From Hydrogenophaga sp. (GTDB lineage: Bacteria; Pseudomonadota; Gammaproteobacteria; Burkholderiales; Burkholderiaceae_C), in NCBI GenBank assembly GCA_011391595.1, contig JAABQG010000032.1:1-41540 (forward strand): 41,540 nucleotides of DNA, in the 5' to 3' direction. Below, piece after piece: positions 1 through 8,195 of the stretch. The position numbers and the translations under genes were made by a program. Below the pieces are notes generated by a model. That model had not been told where the DNA came from. It saw nothing but the letters and a program-made list of their open reading frames with translations, and did no database searches. Numbering within the stretch: the first letter of the stretch is position 1; every line of letters starts with the position of its first letter.

Positions 1-1
1 C

Positions 2-1072
2 TCAGCCCACCACCAGCCGCGACGCACCGGCCGGCTCGATGCGGCCTACCACGGCCGCGCGGTCGAACCCGTGGCGCTGGAAGATCGCCAGCACTTCATC
101 CAGCGTGTCCGGCGCGCACGACACCAGCAGGCCGCCGCTGGTCTGCGGGTCGCTCAAAAGGGCCTGGTCCGGCGGGGCGAAGCCGGCGGGCAGCGAGACC
201 TCCGCGCCATAGCCGAGCCAGTTGCGCCCGGAGGCGCCCGTGACCATGCCTTGCGCGGCGAGGTCGCGCACGCCGCTCAGCAGCGGCACGTTGGCCCAGT
301 CGATGTGGATCGTGCAGTTCGCCCCGCGGGCGATCTCCAGCGCGTGGCCGGCCAGCCCGAAGCCGGTGATGTCGGTCAGCGCGTGCACGCCGTCCAGCGC
401 GGCCAGGTCTGGGCCGGGGGTGTTCAGCTGGGTGGTGGTGGCGATCATCTGCGCATAGCCTTCGGCGCCCAGCGCGTCTTTCTTCAGCGCGGCCGACATC
501 ACGCCCACGCCCAGCGGCTTGCCCAGCACCAGCACGTCGCCAACGCGCGCATCGGCGTTGCGCTTGACGCGCTTCGGGTGCACCAGGCCCATGGCCACCA
601 GGCCGTAGATGGGCTCGACCGAGTCGATCGTGTGGCCGCCCGCGATCGGGATGCCGGCCTCGCGGCAGACCGAGGCGCCGCCGTCCAGGATCTTGCCGAT
701 GGTCTCCAGCGACAGCACGTTGATCGGCATGCCCACCAGCGCCAGCGCCATGATGGGCGTGCCGCCCATGGCGTAGACGTCGCTGATGGCGTTGGTGGCG
801 GCAATGCGGCCGAAGTCGAAGGGGTCGTCGACGATCGGCATGAAGAAGTCGGTGGTGGCGATGAGCGCCTGCTCGTCGTTGAGCTGGTACACCGCCGCGT
901 CGTCGGCGGTCTCGATGCCGACCAGCAACTCCTTTGGGATCGGCATGTGCGCCGTGCCCTTGAGGATCTCGGACAGCACGCCGGGCGCGATCTTGCAGCC
1001 GCAGCCTCCCCCGTGGGAGAGCGAGGTCAGGCGGGGCTGGGTCAGGGGGGCGGTGGGTGTGTTCATGGTCAT
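2..1072 (-). CDS. senC: Selenophosphate synthase (SelD family), SenC of a selenoneine cluster
   Basis: This 356-residue protein is a full-length selenide, water dikinase, which makes selenophosphate from selenide and ATP. The glycine-rich N-terminal motif GGGCGCK near residues 22-28 carries the catalytic Cys and Lys of the family, and the Cys is not replaced by Sec. The frame closes with TGA at bases 2-4, so the gene is complete. Two ATGs (1072 and 1066) are possible starts. It follows senB on the same strand after 73 bases that contain a dispersed repeat. In characterised sen loci the SelD homologue supplies selenophosphate to SenB, hence the symbol; family membership is clear, while the dedicated role is inferred from context. 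It could also serve selenocysteine or 2-selenouridine synthesis elsewhere in the cell. Confidence 0.9.
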   Translation of the reverse strand: MTMNTPTAPLTQPRLTSLSHGGGCGCKIAPGVLSEILKGTAHMPIPKELLVGIETADDAAVYQLNDEQALIATTDFFMPIVDDPFDFGRIAATNAISDVYAMGGTPIMALALVGMPINVLSLETIGKILDGGASVCREAGIPIAGGHTIDSVEPIYGLVAMGLVHPKRVKRNADARVGDVLVLGKPLGVGVMSAALKKDALGAEGYAQMIATTTQLNTPGPDLAALDGVHALTDITGFGLAGHALEIARGANCTIHIDWANVPLLSGVRDLAAQGMVTGASGRNWLGYGAEVSLPAGFAPPDQALLSDPQTSGGLLVSCAPDTLDEVLAIFQRHGFDRAAVVGRIEPAGASRLVVG

Positions 1073-1080
1073 GCCGCGTG

Positions 1081-1144
1081 CCGAGCCGCCTCAACGAAGG
1101 CATGCGCCCCCTCGGGGGACAGCGAACAAGTGTGAGCGTGGGGG
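1081..1144 (-). repeat. Dispersed Comamonadaceae-type GC-rich repeat, copy 1
   Basis: Read on the minus strand, the senB-senC intercistronic gap contains CCCACGCT, then a CCCCCGAGGGGG palindrome (1107-1118), then a GGCGGCtCGGC tail. The same order of blocks occurs near 39701-39777. It could form a small hairpin between the two cistrons and modulate senC expression; that effect is inference. Confidence 0.6.
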
Positions 1145-1145
1145 T

Positions 1146-2144
1146 TCATAGGTTCTCCAGAATCTCGTGAATCAGTTGGTGCAGATGGCGTTGCTCGGCG
1201 GCGGGGTCGAACAGCGGGGCGCGCCGGGCACATTGGTCGATCGATTGTCTCAGGTCGCCCGCCGGCGCGTGTGACTGGGGGTTTGCCAGCCCGCCGGCGC
1301 AGCGGCGCAGTCCTTCGGCCAGTGCCGCGGCGTCCCCGTGCGGGAAATACCCTGCGTAGTCGTCCCCCAGCATGCCGACGTTGCCCGGCACGCGTGAGGC
1401 CAGCACCGGCGTGCCGCTGCGCACCGCTTCCATGATGACGTGGGCGCCGCCTTCCATGCGGCTGGCGTGCACCAGCACGTGCGCGCGCTGGATGCGCCGG
1501 CGCACCGCCTCGTGCGGCAGGCCGCCGAGCCAGCGGTAGTTCGGGCATTCGGCGGCCGTGGCCCGGGCCTGCTCGCCCAGCGCGGGGTCGAGCGGGTCGC
1601 CGATGTGGTCGATCAGGATGCGGGGCTCGTCCTTGAGCAATCGCGCCGCGCGCATCAGCGTCTCGGGTGATTTTTCTTCGCGCAGGTGGCCCACCATCAC
1701 GGCGCGAAGATGGCGGCGGGTCTTGGGCAGGGTCTGGCGCGTGGGGGTGGACTGGAAGATCACGCGGGCCTTGCCGCGCAGCGCGGCGGGCAGTTCGTCG
1801 GGCCCTTTTTCCTGCAAGACGACCAGGCGCTGCGCCAGCCCCAGGGACTGCTGCGCCAGCGCGTCGGTGTGGATGTCGCGGTACAGGTCGGTGCCCGTCA
1901 GCACCAACACCAGGCCCCGGCCCGGGTGGGTGGCGGCCCAGGCGGCAATCGGCGCGGCCGAGCGCCGCGCGTGCAGGGCGATCATCACGCTGTCCTGCGC
2001 GGTGTCACCGTCGGGCCAGTCGCGCACGATGCGGGTACGATAGTTCGGTGTCAGCATTTGCTGCCAACGCTGGGCGGTCTGCCAGTTGCCATTGTTGGCA
2101 TCGGCCAGCGCCGGGCTGACGATGACCACCGAAACTTTGTTCAT
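1146..2144 (-). CDS. senB: Selenosugar synthase SenB (TIGR04348-type glycosyltransferase)
   Basis: This is a 332-residue GT-B-fold glycosyltransferase. The N-terminal PALADANNGNWQTAQRW block (near residues 11-27) is the hallmark I know from the SenB/TIGR04348 family. A C-terminal nucleotide-sugar-binding region follows (SRMEGGAHVIMEAVRSGTPV, near residues 228-247). In characterised systems SenB joins selenophosphate to a UDP-sugar to give a 1-seleno-sugar, the selenium donor for SenA. It lies directly upstream of senC, which makes its selenophosphate. Its ATG is only 17 bases from the divergent senA ATG, and no Shine-Dalgarno is evident. The cytoplasmic location is inferred from the absence of a signal peptide. 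Confidence 0.88.
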   Translation of the reverse strand: MNKVSVVIVSPALADANNGNWQTAQRWQQMLTPNYRTRIVRDWPDGDTAQDSVMIALHARRSAAPIAAWAATHPGRGLVLVLTGTDLYRDIHTDALAQQSLGLAQRLVVLQEKGPDELPAALRGKARVIFQSTPTRQTLPKTRRHLRAVMVGHLREEKSPETLMRAARLLKDEPRILIDHIGDPLDPALGEQARATAAECPNYRWLGGLPHEAVRRRIQRAHVLVHASRMEGGAHVIMEAVRSGTPVLASRVPGNVGMLGDDYAGYFPHGDAAALAEGLRRCAGGLANPQSHAPAGDLRQSIDQCARRAPLFDPAAEQRHLHQLIHEILENL

Positions 2145-2161
2145 GACGGGTTTATAGCGCG

Positions 2162-3490
2162 ATGACGATGCCCCTGCCTTCTGACCGACCCCTCTGGCGC
2201 GCCGCCATCGCCGCGCGCACTGGCGGCCGGGCCCTGCTGGCGCAGGCGCTCAGGGACAGCCGCGCGCGCACGCTGGCGCTGTTCGACGCCTATGAAGCCG
2301 CCTTGCGCCCGGTGGGCATGGCCGTGCCGTACGACACGACGCTGAACCCGCCGCTGTGGGAGCTGGGCCACATCGGCTGGTTTCAGGAGTGGTGGCTGGC
2401 GCGCAACCCCGAGCGCGCCGCCGGGGTGTTGGCCGATCCCTCCTGCCCGCGCTTGCCCTCGCGCCTGGCGGGGGCCGATGGGCTGTACAACTCCAGCGAG
2501 GTGCCGCACCCAACGCGCTGGCACCTGCCGCTGCCCGACGCGGCTGCGACACGGGCGTATCTCTTGGCCACGCTGGACGACAGCCTGGAATTGCTCGCCC
2601 ACAGCGATGAAACTGACGAGGGGTTGTATTTCCACCGGCTGGCGCTGTTCCACGAAGACATGCACGCCGAGGCGGCCGTCTATATGGCGCAGGCGCTGGG
2701 CATTGCGCTGCCGACGGAGGCGGCGCGGGTCGGCCCGCCGGACGCGGCCGACCCGGCTGAAGCGGGCTGCCAGGTGCCCGCCTGCCGCTGGACGCTTGGC
2801 AGCGCCGCCGATGAAGGCTTCGCCTTCGACAACGAACTCGGCGCGTATCCGGTGACGCTGAAGGCTTTCGGAATCGACGCGGCGCCGGTGTCCTGGGCGC
2901 GCTACCTCCCGTTTGTCGAGGCCGGCGGCTACCAGGATGCACGCTGGTGGTCGCCCGAGGGCTGGCAGTGGGTGCAGGAGGCAGTGCAGCGCCGGTCCCT
3001 GTTCGGCCAGCGAGCGGGCAAAGGCGCTGCGGGCACGGGCCCGGGCCTGCCGCGTGACCTGCGCAGGGACGAAGGCGTTTGGTTCCATCGGCGGTTTGAT
3101 CGCTGGCAGCCGCTGGCCCTGCAGAGCCCCGCCGTGCACCTGAGCGCCTACGAGGCCGACGCCTGGTGCTGCTGGGCCGGCCGCCGACTGCCGACCGAGG
3201 CCGAGTGGGAGTGCGCTGCGATGACGCTCGCATCTGCGCAGCCGCCATTCCAGTGGGGCCGCGTCTGGGAATGGACGGCCAGCGCGTTCGAGCCTTTCCC
3301 AGGCTTCGAGCCGCACCCGTACCGCGACTATTCGGCGCCGTGGTTCGGCACTCGCCGCGTCTTGCGCGGCGCCAGTGCGGCGACTTCGCCGCGCATGGCG
3401 CACTCGAAGTACCGCAATTTCTTCACTCCGGAGCGCAACGACATCTTTGCCGGCTTTCGCAGCTGCGCGGCAAGCCCCGGGACGTCCTGA
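2162..3490 (+). CDS. senA: Selenoneine synthase SenA (EgtB-like, DinB + FGE-sulfatase domains)
   Basis: This 442-residue protein belongs to the EgtB/SenA family of non-haem iron C-S/C-Se bond-forming enzymes. The N-terminal DinB-like domain carries the three-His iron site: H70 (WELGHIGW) and H164/H168 (LFHEDMHAEA). The C-terminal half is an FGE-sulfatase (formylglycine-generating enzyme) fold ending in a DIFAGFRSC motif. SenA couples hercynine with the SenB selenosugar using O2, giving the selenoxide precursor of selenoneine. EgtB is the sulfur counterpart, but linkage to senB and senC favours SenA. The start could be ATG 2162 or 2168. A long open frame antisense to this gene is a GC-content shadow. 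Confidence 0.88.
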   Translation: MTMPLPSDRPLWRAAIAARTGGRALLAQALRDSRARTLALFDAYEAALRPVGMAVPYDTTLNPPLWELGHIGWFQEWWLARNPERAAGVLADPSCPRLPSRLAGADGLYNSSEVPHPTRWHLPLPDAAATRAYLLATLDDSLELLAHSDETDEGLYFHRLALFHEDMHAEAAVYMAQALGIALPTEAARVGPPDAADPAEAGCQVPACRWTLGSAADEGFAFDNELGAYPVTLKAFGIDAAPVSWARYLPFVEAGGYQDARWWSPEGWQWVQEAVQRRSLFGQRAGKGAAGTGPGLPRDLRRDEGVWFHRRFDRWQPLALQSPAVHLSAYEADAWCCWAGRRLPTEAEWECAAMTLASAQPPFQWGRVWEWTASAFEPFPGFEPHPYRDYSAPWFGTRRVLRGASAATSPRMAHSKYRNFFTPERNDIFAGFRSCAASPGTS

Positions 3491-3512
3491 AACCCTGTTT
3501 TGAGGGATTTTT
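3490..3512 (+). terminator. Weak candidate terminator after senA
   Basis: AAACCCT and AGGG(A)TTT arms can pair around a GTTTTG loop with one bulged A, followed by five Ts (3508-3512). It overlaps the start of a dispersed repeat in the convergent senA/egtD gap. The stem is short, so this is tentative. Confidence 0.3.
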
Positions 3513-3553
3513 GGCACATCCCCGGCGTGGGATGGTCACAGATTGCTATCAAT
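3497..3553 (-). repeat. 57-bp dispersed repeat, copy 1 (convergent senA/egtD gap)
   Basis: The minus strand reads GATAGCAA...CCAT...ACGCCGG...TGTGCCAAAAATCCC. It aligns with the copy at 37411 through the shared blocks ATAGCAA, ACGC-GG and TGTGCCAAAAA. It is the only copy lying wholly between genes. Confidence 0.6.
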
Positions 3554-3583
3554 AGCGAAGTCACCAGTCTCTTCGACCTGACC

Positions 3584-4609
3584 TCAGGCCTGCGCCCAGA
3601 ACACGGAAAACCAGTCTTTTGCATCCGTCCAGACCTGCGTGCCCTGAAACCCGGCGGCGCGCAGCAGTGCCTCGAAGTCCGGCACCTGCCATTTGTACGA
3701 GTTCTCGGTGTGGATGCGCTCGCCTCGGGCGAAGCGGCGCTCGCCGCCGGGCCAGCGAACCGTCACGGACCGCAGCGCCTCCAGGTGCATCTCGATGCGC
3801 GATTCGGCCGCGTTGTACAGCGCCACATGCCGCCAGTCGGCCAGGGCAAAGTCGGCCCCCGCCAGGCGGTTGATGCGCGGCAGCAGGTTGCGGTTGAAGG
3901 CTGCCGTCACGCCCAAGGCGTCGTCATAGGCGGGCTCCAGCACGCTGGCGGTCTTGACCCGGTCCACGCCGATCAGCAAGCCGCCCCCGGCGCCGCCGCG
4001 CGCGCAGGCGCCCTGCACGTCGCGCAGGAGGCGCAGCGCCTCGTCGGGCGTGAAGTTGCCGATGCTGGAGCCCGGGTAGAACAGCACCAGCGGGGCCGGG
4101 TCGCCGCCGTCGCCGGCTGACAGCGCCTCGGCCGGTAGCGCCAGCGACAACGAGAAGTCCATGCCCACGCCGACCATGTCCAGCGCCGGATGTTGCCGCT
4201 GCAGCGCGGCCAGCGCGTCGCGCAGGTAGTCCACCGAAATGTCCACTGCCACGTAGCGCTTCGGCTTGAACACCTCGAACAGCCGCGCCGCCTTCTGGCA
4301 ATTGCCCGCGCCCAGGTCCACCAGCGTGGCGCCTGCCGGCACGCGCACGGCCATCTCGGCGGCGTGGGCGGCGAAGATGCCGGCTTCGGTGCGCGTGGGG
4401 TAGTACTCGGGCAACTCGGTGATGGCGTCGAACAGGCGCGAGCCCAGAGCGTCGTAGAGGTACTTGGGCGCGGTGAAGGCGGCGGGCGCCCTCAGGCCGC
4501 GCAGCAGTTCGTCTCGCACCGCGGCCTGGTCTTCGTGGTGCAGTTGCACGAAGCGCGGGGTGCGGGGCGGCAGGGCGTGCAAGGGGACGGGGGAGGGGGC
4601 TGAAACCAT
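3584..4609 (-). CDS. egtD: L-histidine N-alpha-methyltransferase EgtD (hercynine synthase)
   Basis: This 341-residue SAM-dependent enzyme trimethylates histidine to hercynine, the amino-acid substrate of EgtB and SenA. Family motifs are clear: ELPEYYPTRTEAGIF (substrate site), LVDLGAGNCQKA (SAM-binding glycine loop), FYPGSSIGNF, and C-terminal HTENSYKW, in which the Glu-x-Ser matches the residues that hold the histidine amino group in mycobacterial EgtD. I start it at ATG 4609 (MVSAPSP) because the much longer open frame upstream lacks family similarity and runs antisense to the transporter gene. A TACATT hexamer sits five bases before the ATG and may be a -10 of a near-leaderless transcript. 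Its presence makes the selenoneine pathway locally complete from histidine and selenide. Confidence 0.92.
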   Translation of the reverse strand: MVSAPSPVPLHALPPRTPRFVQLHHEDQAAVRDELLRGLRAPAAFTAPKYLYDALGSRLFDAITELPEYYPTRTEAGIFAAHAAEMAVRVPAGATLVDLGAGNCQKAARLFEVFKPKRYVAVDISVDYLRDALAALQRQHPALDMVGVGMDFSLSLALPAEALSAGDGGDPAPLVLFYPGSSIGNFTPDEALRLLRDVQGACARGGAGGGLLIGVDRVKTASVLEPAYDDALGVTAAFNRNLLPRINRLAGADFALADWRHVALYNAAESRIEMHLEALRSVTVRWPGGERRFARGERIHTENSYKWQVPDFEALLRAAGFQGTQVWTDAKDWFSVFWAQA

Positions 4610-4699
4610 GGTGCAATGTAGCAGGCGCTGCGCCAGCAGGGGATTGGCCTTCTGGGGTGTAATCCGGTTTGGTTTGTTTGTAACTGCCGGAGTCTTTGC

Positions 4700-5566
4700 A
4701 TGTCTTCTTTTTCCGTTTCCTGCGTCGTCCGGTCGTTTGCGGCCTTGGCACTTGTCGCCTTCGCCGGCCACGCCGCCGCCCAGGCCGTGTTCAAGTTCAC
4801 CGCCATTCCCGACGAGTCGCCGACCGAGCTGGCGCGCAAGTCCGCGCCGCTGGTCAAGTACCTGGAGAGCCGCCTGGGCATGAAGGTCGAGTTCACCCCG
4901 GTGACCGATTACGCGGCTTCGGTCGAGGCGCTCGCCAACAAGCAGGTCGACATGGCCTGGTTCGGCGGCTTCACCTTCGTGCAGGCCAATGTGCGCTCGG
5001 GCGGCAAGGCCTTGCCGCTGGTGCAGCGCGCCGAGGATGAGACCTTCAAGTCGGTCTTCATCACCACCGACCCCGCCATCAAGACGCTGGCCGACCTGAA
5101 GGGCAAGAACGTGAGCTTCGGCTCGCAGTCCAGCACCTCGGGCCACCTGATGCCGCGCAGCTTCCTGCTGGAGGCCAAGGTGGACCCGGACAAGGACTTC
5201 AAGCGCGTGGCCTATTCGGGCGCGCACGACGCCACGATTGCCGCCGTGGCCGCTGGCAAGGTGGACGCCGGCGCGCTGAACATCTCGGTGTGGGACAAGT
5301 TCGTCGCCGACAAAAAGGTCGACACCAGCAAGGTGCGCGTGTTCTACACCACGCCGTCCTACTACGACTACAACTGGACGGTGCACGCCGACATGCCGGC
5401 CGCGCTGAAGGAAAAACTGTCGAAGGCCTTCCTGGACCTGAACCCGGCCACGCCCGAGGGCAAGGAAATCCTGAACCTGCAGCGCGCCACGAAGTTCGTG
5501 CCGACGAAAGCGGACAACTACAAGGGCATCGAAGCGGCTGCCCGCAGCGCCGGCTTGCTGAAGTAA
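4700..5566 (+). CDS. Putative selenate/selenium-oxyanion ABC transporter substrate-binding protein (PhnD-like)
   Basis: This is a 288-residue periplasmic binding protein with a Sec signal peptide (about residues 1-28, ending AAAQA). It shows PhnD-family features: a VEALANKQVDMAWFGG block and a SQSSTSGHLMPRSF block that would contact an oxyanion. It closely resembles the subfamily known as putative selenate ABC transporter substrate-binding protein (TIGR04553), which is defined largely by proximity to selenium genes. ATPase and permease genes follow in the same direction. Divergent egtD and the adjacent sen genes support selenium as cargo. Phosphonate or phosphite is the main alternative, but no phn catabolic gene is nearby. 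Confidence 0.8.
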   Translation: MSSFSVSCVVRSFAALALVAFAGHAAAQAVFKFTAIPDESPTELARKSAPLVKYLESRLGMKVEFTPVTDYAASVEALANKQVDMAWFGGFTFVQANVRSGGKALPLVQRAEDETFKSVFITTDPAIKTLADLKGKNVSFGSQSSTSGHLMPRSFLLEAKVDPDKDFKRVAYSGAHDATIAAVAAGKVDAGALNISVWDKFVADKKVDTSKVRVFYTTPSYYDYNWTVHADMPAALKEKLSKAFLDLNPATPEGKEILNLQRATKFVPTKADNYKGIEAAARSAGLLK

Positions 5567-5608
5567 GCCCCACGGCCGGGCCAGGGCGCCAGGATGGAAT
5601 GGACCAAG

Positions 5609-5666
5609 TTTCATAGCAGACAATGACCATTCGACGCTGGGCTGCGGCTCATTTTTCATGAAAATT
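5609..5666 (+). repeat. 57-bp dispersed repeat, copy 2 (contains the start codon of the next gene)
   Basis: Shared blocks are CATAGCAGAC, ATGACCATTCGACGCTGGG and CTCATTTTTCATGAAAA. It fills the gap between the binding-protein and ATPase genes, and its last bases supply the ATPase ATG at 5658. Confidence 0.65.
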
Positions 5667-6491
5667 GCGCTGCAATCCTGTTTCGGCCGCCACCCGGCGG
5701 CGCGTGATGGTGCGCCGGATGCACTGCGGTCGCTGAGCCTCGAAATCACTGCCGGCGAGCAGGTCGCGGTGATCGGTCCCTCGGGCGCCGGCAAGACCAC
5801 GCTGCTGCACCTGCTGGCCTGCGCGCTGGCGCCATCGGGTGGCGCGCTCGCCCTGGACGGCCGCGATCCCTGGACCCTGCCGCGTGCCGACCTGCACCGC
5901 TTGCGCGGCCAACTGTTCCTGGCGCCGCAGGTGCCGCCGCTGCCGCCGCGCCAGCGCGTGGTCACGGCCGTGCTGGCCGGGCGATTGCCGCACATCAGCC
6001 TGTGGCAGAGCCTGCGCAGCCTGTTCTACCCTACCGCGATCGCGCAGGCCGATGCGGCCCTGGCGCGCTTCGACCTGTCGGACAAGCTGTTCGAGCGGGT
6101 GGACCGGCTCTCCGGCGGCGAGCGCCAGCGCGTCGGCCTGGCCCGCGCGCTGGTGGCCGATGCTTCACTGGTTTTGGTGGATGAACCGCTGTCTGCCCTG
6201 GACCCGATGCGCGCCGCGCAGGCCATCGCCTCGCTCACGCAGGCGGCGCGCGAGCGCGGCGCCACGCTGGTGGCCACGCTGCACCATGTGGAGATGGCGC
6301 TGGCGCATTTCCCCCGCATCATCGGCCTGCGCGAGGGCGAGCTCGCTTTCGACCTGCTGGCCACGCAGGTCACGCCGGAGCGCCTGCGCGCGCTGTACGC
6401 GCAGCACCTGGACGAACTGACGGGCCCGGCCCCCGAAATGGTGGAAGTCCCCGCCGCGGGTTCGCCGCCGGTGGTCATGCATTGCCGCTGA
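5658..6491 (+). CDS. ABC transporter ATP-binding protein (PhnC-like; putative selenate importer)
   Basis: This 277-residue cytoplasmic ATPase has Walker A GPSGAGKTT, ABC signature LSGGERQ and Walker B LVLVDEP followed by the D-loop SALD. It energises the importer formed with the two following permeases and the upstream binding protein. The chosen ATG lies inside a dispersed repeat and has no Shine-Dalgarno, so expression may depend on coupling or on a start supplied by the repeat. The C-terminal ~25 residues (after LTGPAPEM) look like a low-complexity tail. PhnC similarity alone cannot separate phosphonate from selenate cargo. Confidence 0.82.
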   Translation: MKIALQSCFGRHPAARDGAPDALRSLSLEITAGEQVAVIGPSGAGKTTLLHLLACALAPSGGALALDGRDPWTLPRADLHRLRGQLFLAPQVPPLPPRQRVVTAVLAGRLPHISLWQSLRSLFYPTAIAQADAALARFDLSDKLFERVDRLSGGERQRVGLARALVADASLVLVDEPLSALDPMRAAQAIASLTQAARERGATLVATLHHVEMALAHFPRIIGLREGELAFDLLATQVTPERLRALYAQHLDELTGPAPEMVEVPAAGSPPVVMHCR

Positions 6492-6510
6492 AGCGCCCCA
6501 GCAGCTTTTC

Positions 6511-7353
6511 ATGAGCGCGTCGAGCCTTCCGTTGAAACACCCCGAGCGGCGCGACCCCGCCTGGCTGGGTCGCATGGCATGGGCGGCGGCCGCGCTGGTG
6601 CTGCTGTGGCCCTTGCTGGTGCTCAGCGAGTTCAAGCCCTGGGTGCTGCTGGAGCCCGGCAGCCTGAAGCCGACCCTGCGCTTTCTCGGCGACTTTTTTC
6701 CGCCCGCCCTGAACCCGGATTTCCTGGCGCTGGTCGCGCGCGAGACCTGGCGCACCGTGGCCATGGCCACGGCCGGCATTGCGCTGGCGCTTGTGCTGGC
6801 GGTTCCGATGGCGCTGCTGTCGGTGCGGGTGCTGTCGGTGTCGGGCCTGACCGGGCGCATGGCGCTGATGCCGGCCGTGCTGCGCCAGGCGGTGCGCGCC
6901 CTGCTGATCGTGTTGCGCAGCGTGCCGGAGCTGATCTGGGCGCTGGTGTTCGTGCGCGTGGTGGGACTGGGCCCCACGGCCGGCGTGCTGGCCATCGCGC
7001 TGACCTACGGCGGCATGCTGGGCAAGGTCTATGGCGAGATCCTGGAGAGCGGCGAGGCGCATGCCACCACCAGCCTGCTGCGCAACGGCAGCGGCCGCCT
7101 GCAGGCCTTCTTTTACGGCCTGCTGCCGCAGAACGGCGCCGAGCTCACCAGCTACACCGTGTACCGATGGGAGTGCGCCATCCGCTCGTCCGCCGTGCTG
7201 GGCTTCGTGGGGGCGGGCGGACTGGGCCAGATGATGGATTCGTCGATGAAGATGTTCAACGGCTCCGAAGTCGCGACCATGCTGCTGGTGTTCATGGCCC
7301 TGGTGGCCCTGGCCGATCGGGCAAGCAGCGCATTGCGCAGGGCGTTGGGCTGA
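6511..7353 (+). CDS. ABC transporter permease 1 (PhnE-like; putative selenate importer)
   Basis: This 280-residue inner-membrane permease of the binding-protein-dependent family has an N-terminal TM segment (AWAAAALVLLWPLLVLSEF) and several further hydrophobic segments. An EAA-type loop, which docks with the ATPase, lies around ESGEAHATTSLLRNGSG. It begins 19 bases after the ATPase stop and ends 7 bases before the second permease start, indicating one operon. The presence of two different permease subunits suggests a heterodimeric channel. Confidence 0.82.
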   Translation: MSASSLPLKHPERRDPAWLGRMAWAAAALVLLWPLLVLSEFKPWVLLEPGSLKPTLRFLGDFFPPALNPDFLALVARETWRTVAMATAGIALALVLAVPMALLSVRVLSVSGLTGRMALMPAVLRQAVRALLIVLRSVPELIWALVFVRVVGLGPTAGVLAIALTYGGMLGKVYGEILESGEAHATTSLLRNGSGRLQAFFYGLLPQNGAELTSYTVYRWECAIRSSAVLGFVGAGGLGQMMDSSMKMFNGSEVATMLLVFMALVALADRASSALRRALG

Positions 7354-7360
7354 AGCCACC

Positions 7361-8191
7361 ATGACACCCGGGACATCCGCCGCCAACGAGCGCTTCAGGC
7401 TGCCGCCGCCGCTGTTTGACGCGCGCTGCCGGGCCTGCTGGTGGGTGGCCGGGCTGATCGTGCTGACGGTTCTGAGTTTCTGGACGCTGGACCTGCAGTG
7501 GGGCAAGTTCCTGTCCCTCGACGCCGCGCGAAAGATGGGCCGCTTCCTGGGCGAGCTGCTGGCGCCCGAGACCCGCGCGGCGTTCCTGAACAAACTGCTG
7601 CCGGCCACGCTGGAAACGCTGGCGATGTCGGCGCTGGGCACCCTGCTGGCCGCAATGCTGGGCCTGGCGCTGGCGTTGCCCGCCAGCCGCACGCATGCGC
7701 AGGACCGCGCGCGCTGGCGGGGGCTGACGCGCCTGGTCCTGAACGCGCTGCGCAGCATCCCAGAGCTGGTCTGGGCCGCGCTGCTGCTGATCATGGCCGG
7801 GCTGGGGCCCTTTGCCGGCACGCTGGCGCTGGCGCTGCACACCAGCGGCGTGCTCGGGCGCCTTTTTGCCGAGGCGATCGAGAACGCCCCCGAAGGCCCG
7901 GCGTTCGCGCTGCGCGTGCGAGGCGTGGGCGAGGGCAGGGTGCTGCTCTACGCGACCCTGCCCCAGGTGCTGCCGCAGTTGATGAGCTACACCCTGTACC
8001 GCTGGGAAAACAACATCCGCGCCGCCGCCGTGCTGGGCGTGGTGGGCGCCGGCGGGCTGGGCCAGATGCTGGCCTTTCACATGGGCCTGTTCCAGATGGG
8101 CGAGACCAGCTCGGTGCTGATCGCGATGATGGCGCTGGTGGCGCTGGTGGACGCGGCCAGCTACCTGGCGCGCCGCCTCATGTCGCGCTGA
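7361..8191 (+). CDS. ABC transporter permease 2 (PhnE-like; putative selenate importer)
   Basis: This 276-residue permease is paralogous to its neighbour. It shares the block LMSYTLYRWENNIRAAAVLG with the first permease's counterpart (TSYTVYRWECAIRSSAVLG), followed by GVVGAGGLGQM. It ends only four bases before the stop of the convergent YHS gene, leaving no room for a simple terminator between two operons of different strands, so read-through or antisense overlap is possible. Confidence 0.82.
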   Translation: MTPGTSAANERFRLPPPLFDARCRACWWVAGLIVLTVLSFWTLDLQWGKFLSLDAARKMGRFLGELLAPETRAAFLNKLLPATLETLAMSALGTLLAAMLGLALALPASRTHAQDRARWRGLTRLVLNALRSIPELVWAALLLIMAGLGPFAGTLALALHTSGVLGRLFAEAIENAPEGPAFALRVRGVGEGRVLLYATLPQVLPQLMSYTLYRWENNIRAAAVLGVVGAGGLGQMLAFHMGLFQMGETSSVLIAMMALVALVDAASYLARRLMSR

Positions 8192-8195
8192 ACGA

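Noticed and set aside
2141..3517. Long minus-strand open frame antisense to senA
   Set aside because: The translation is low-complexity Arg/Ala/Gly-rich, typical of GC-rich shadow frames, and shows no family motif; the sense strand has clear SenA motifs.
4658..4683. TGTAAT and TGTAAC upstream of the selenate binding protein as a sixth ECF site
   Set aside because: Sixteen bases downstream there is no YGACCAA-like block, so the selenium genes are not included in the predicted regulon.
4610..5995. In-frame N-terminal extension of egtD to ~803 residues
   Set aside because: The extra ~460 residues run antisense to the binding-protein gene and have no domain similarity; EgtD homology begins just after ATG 4609.
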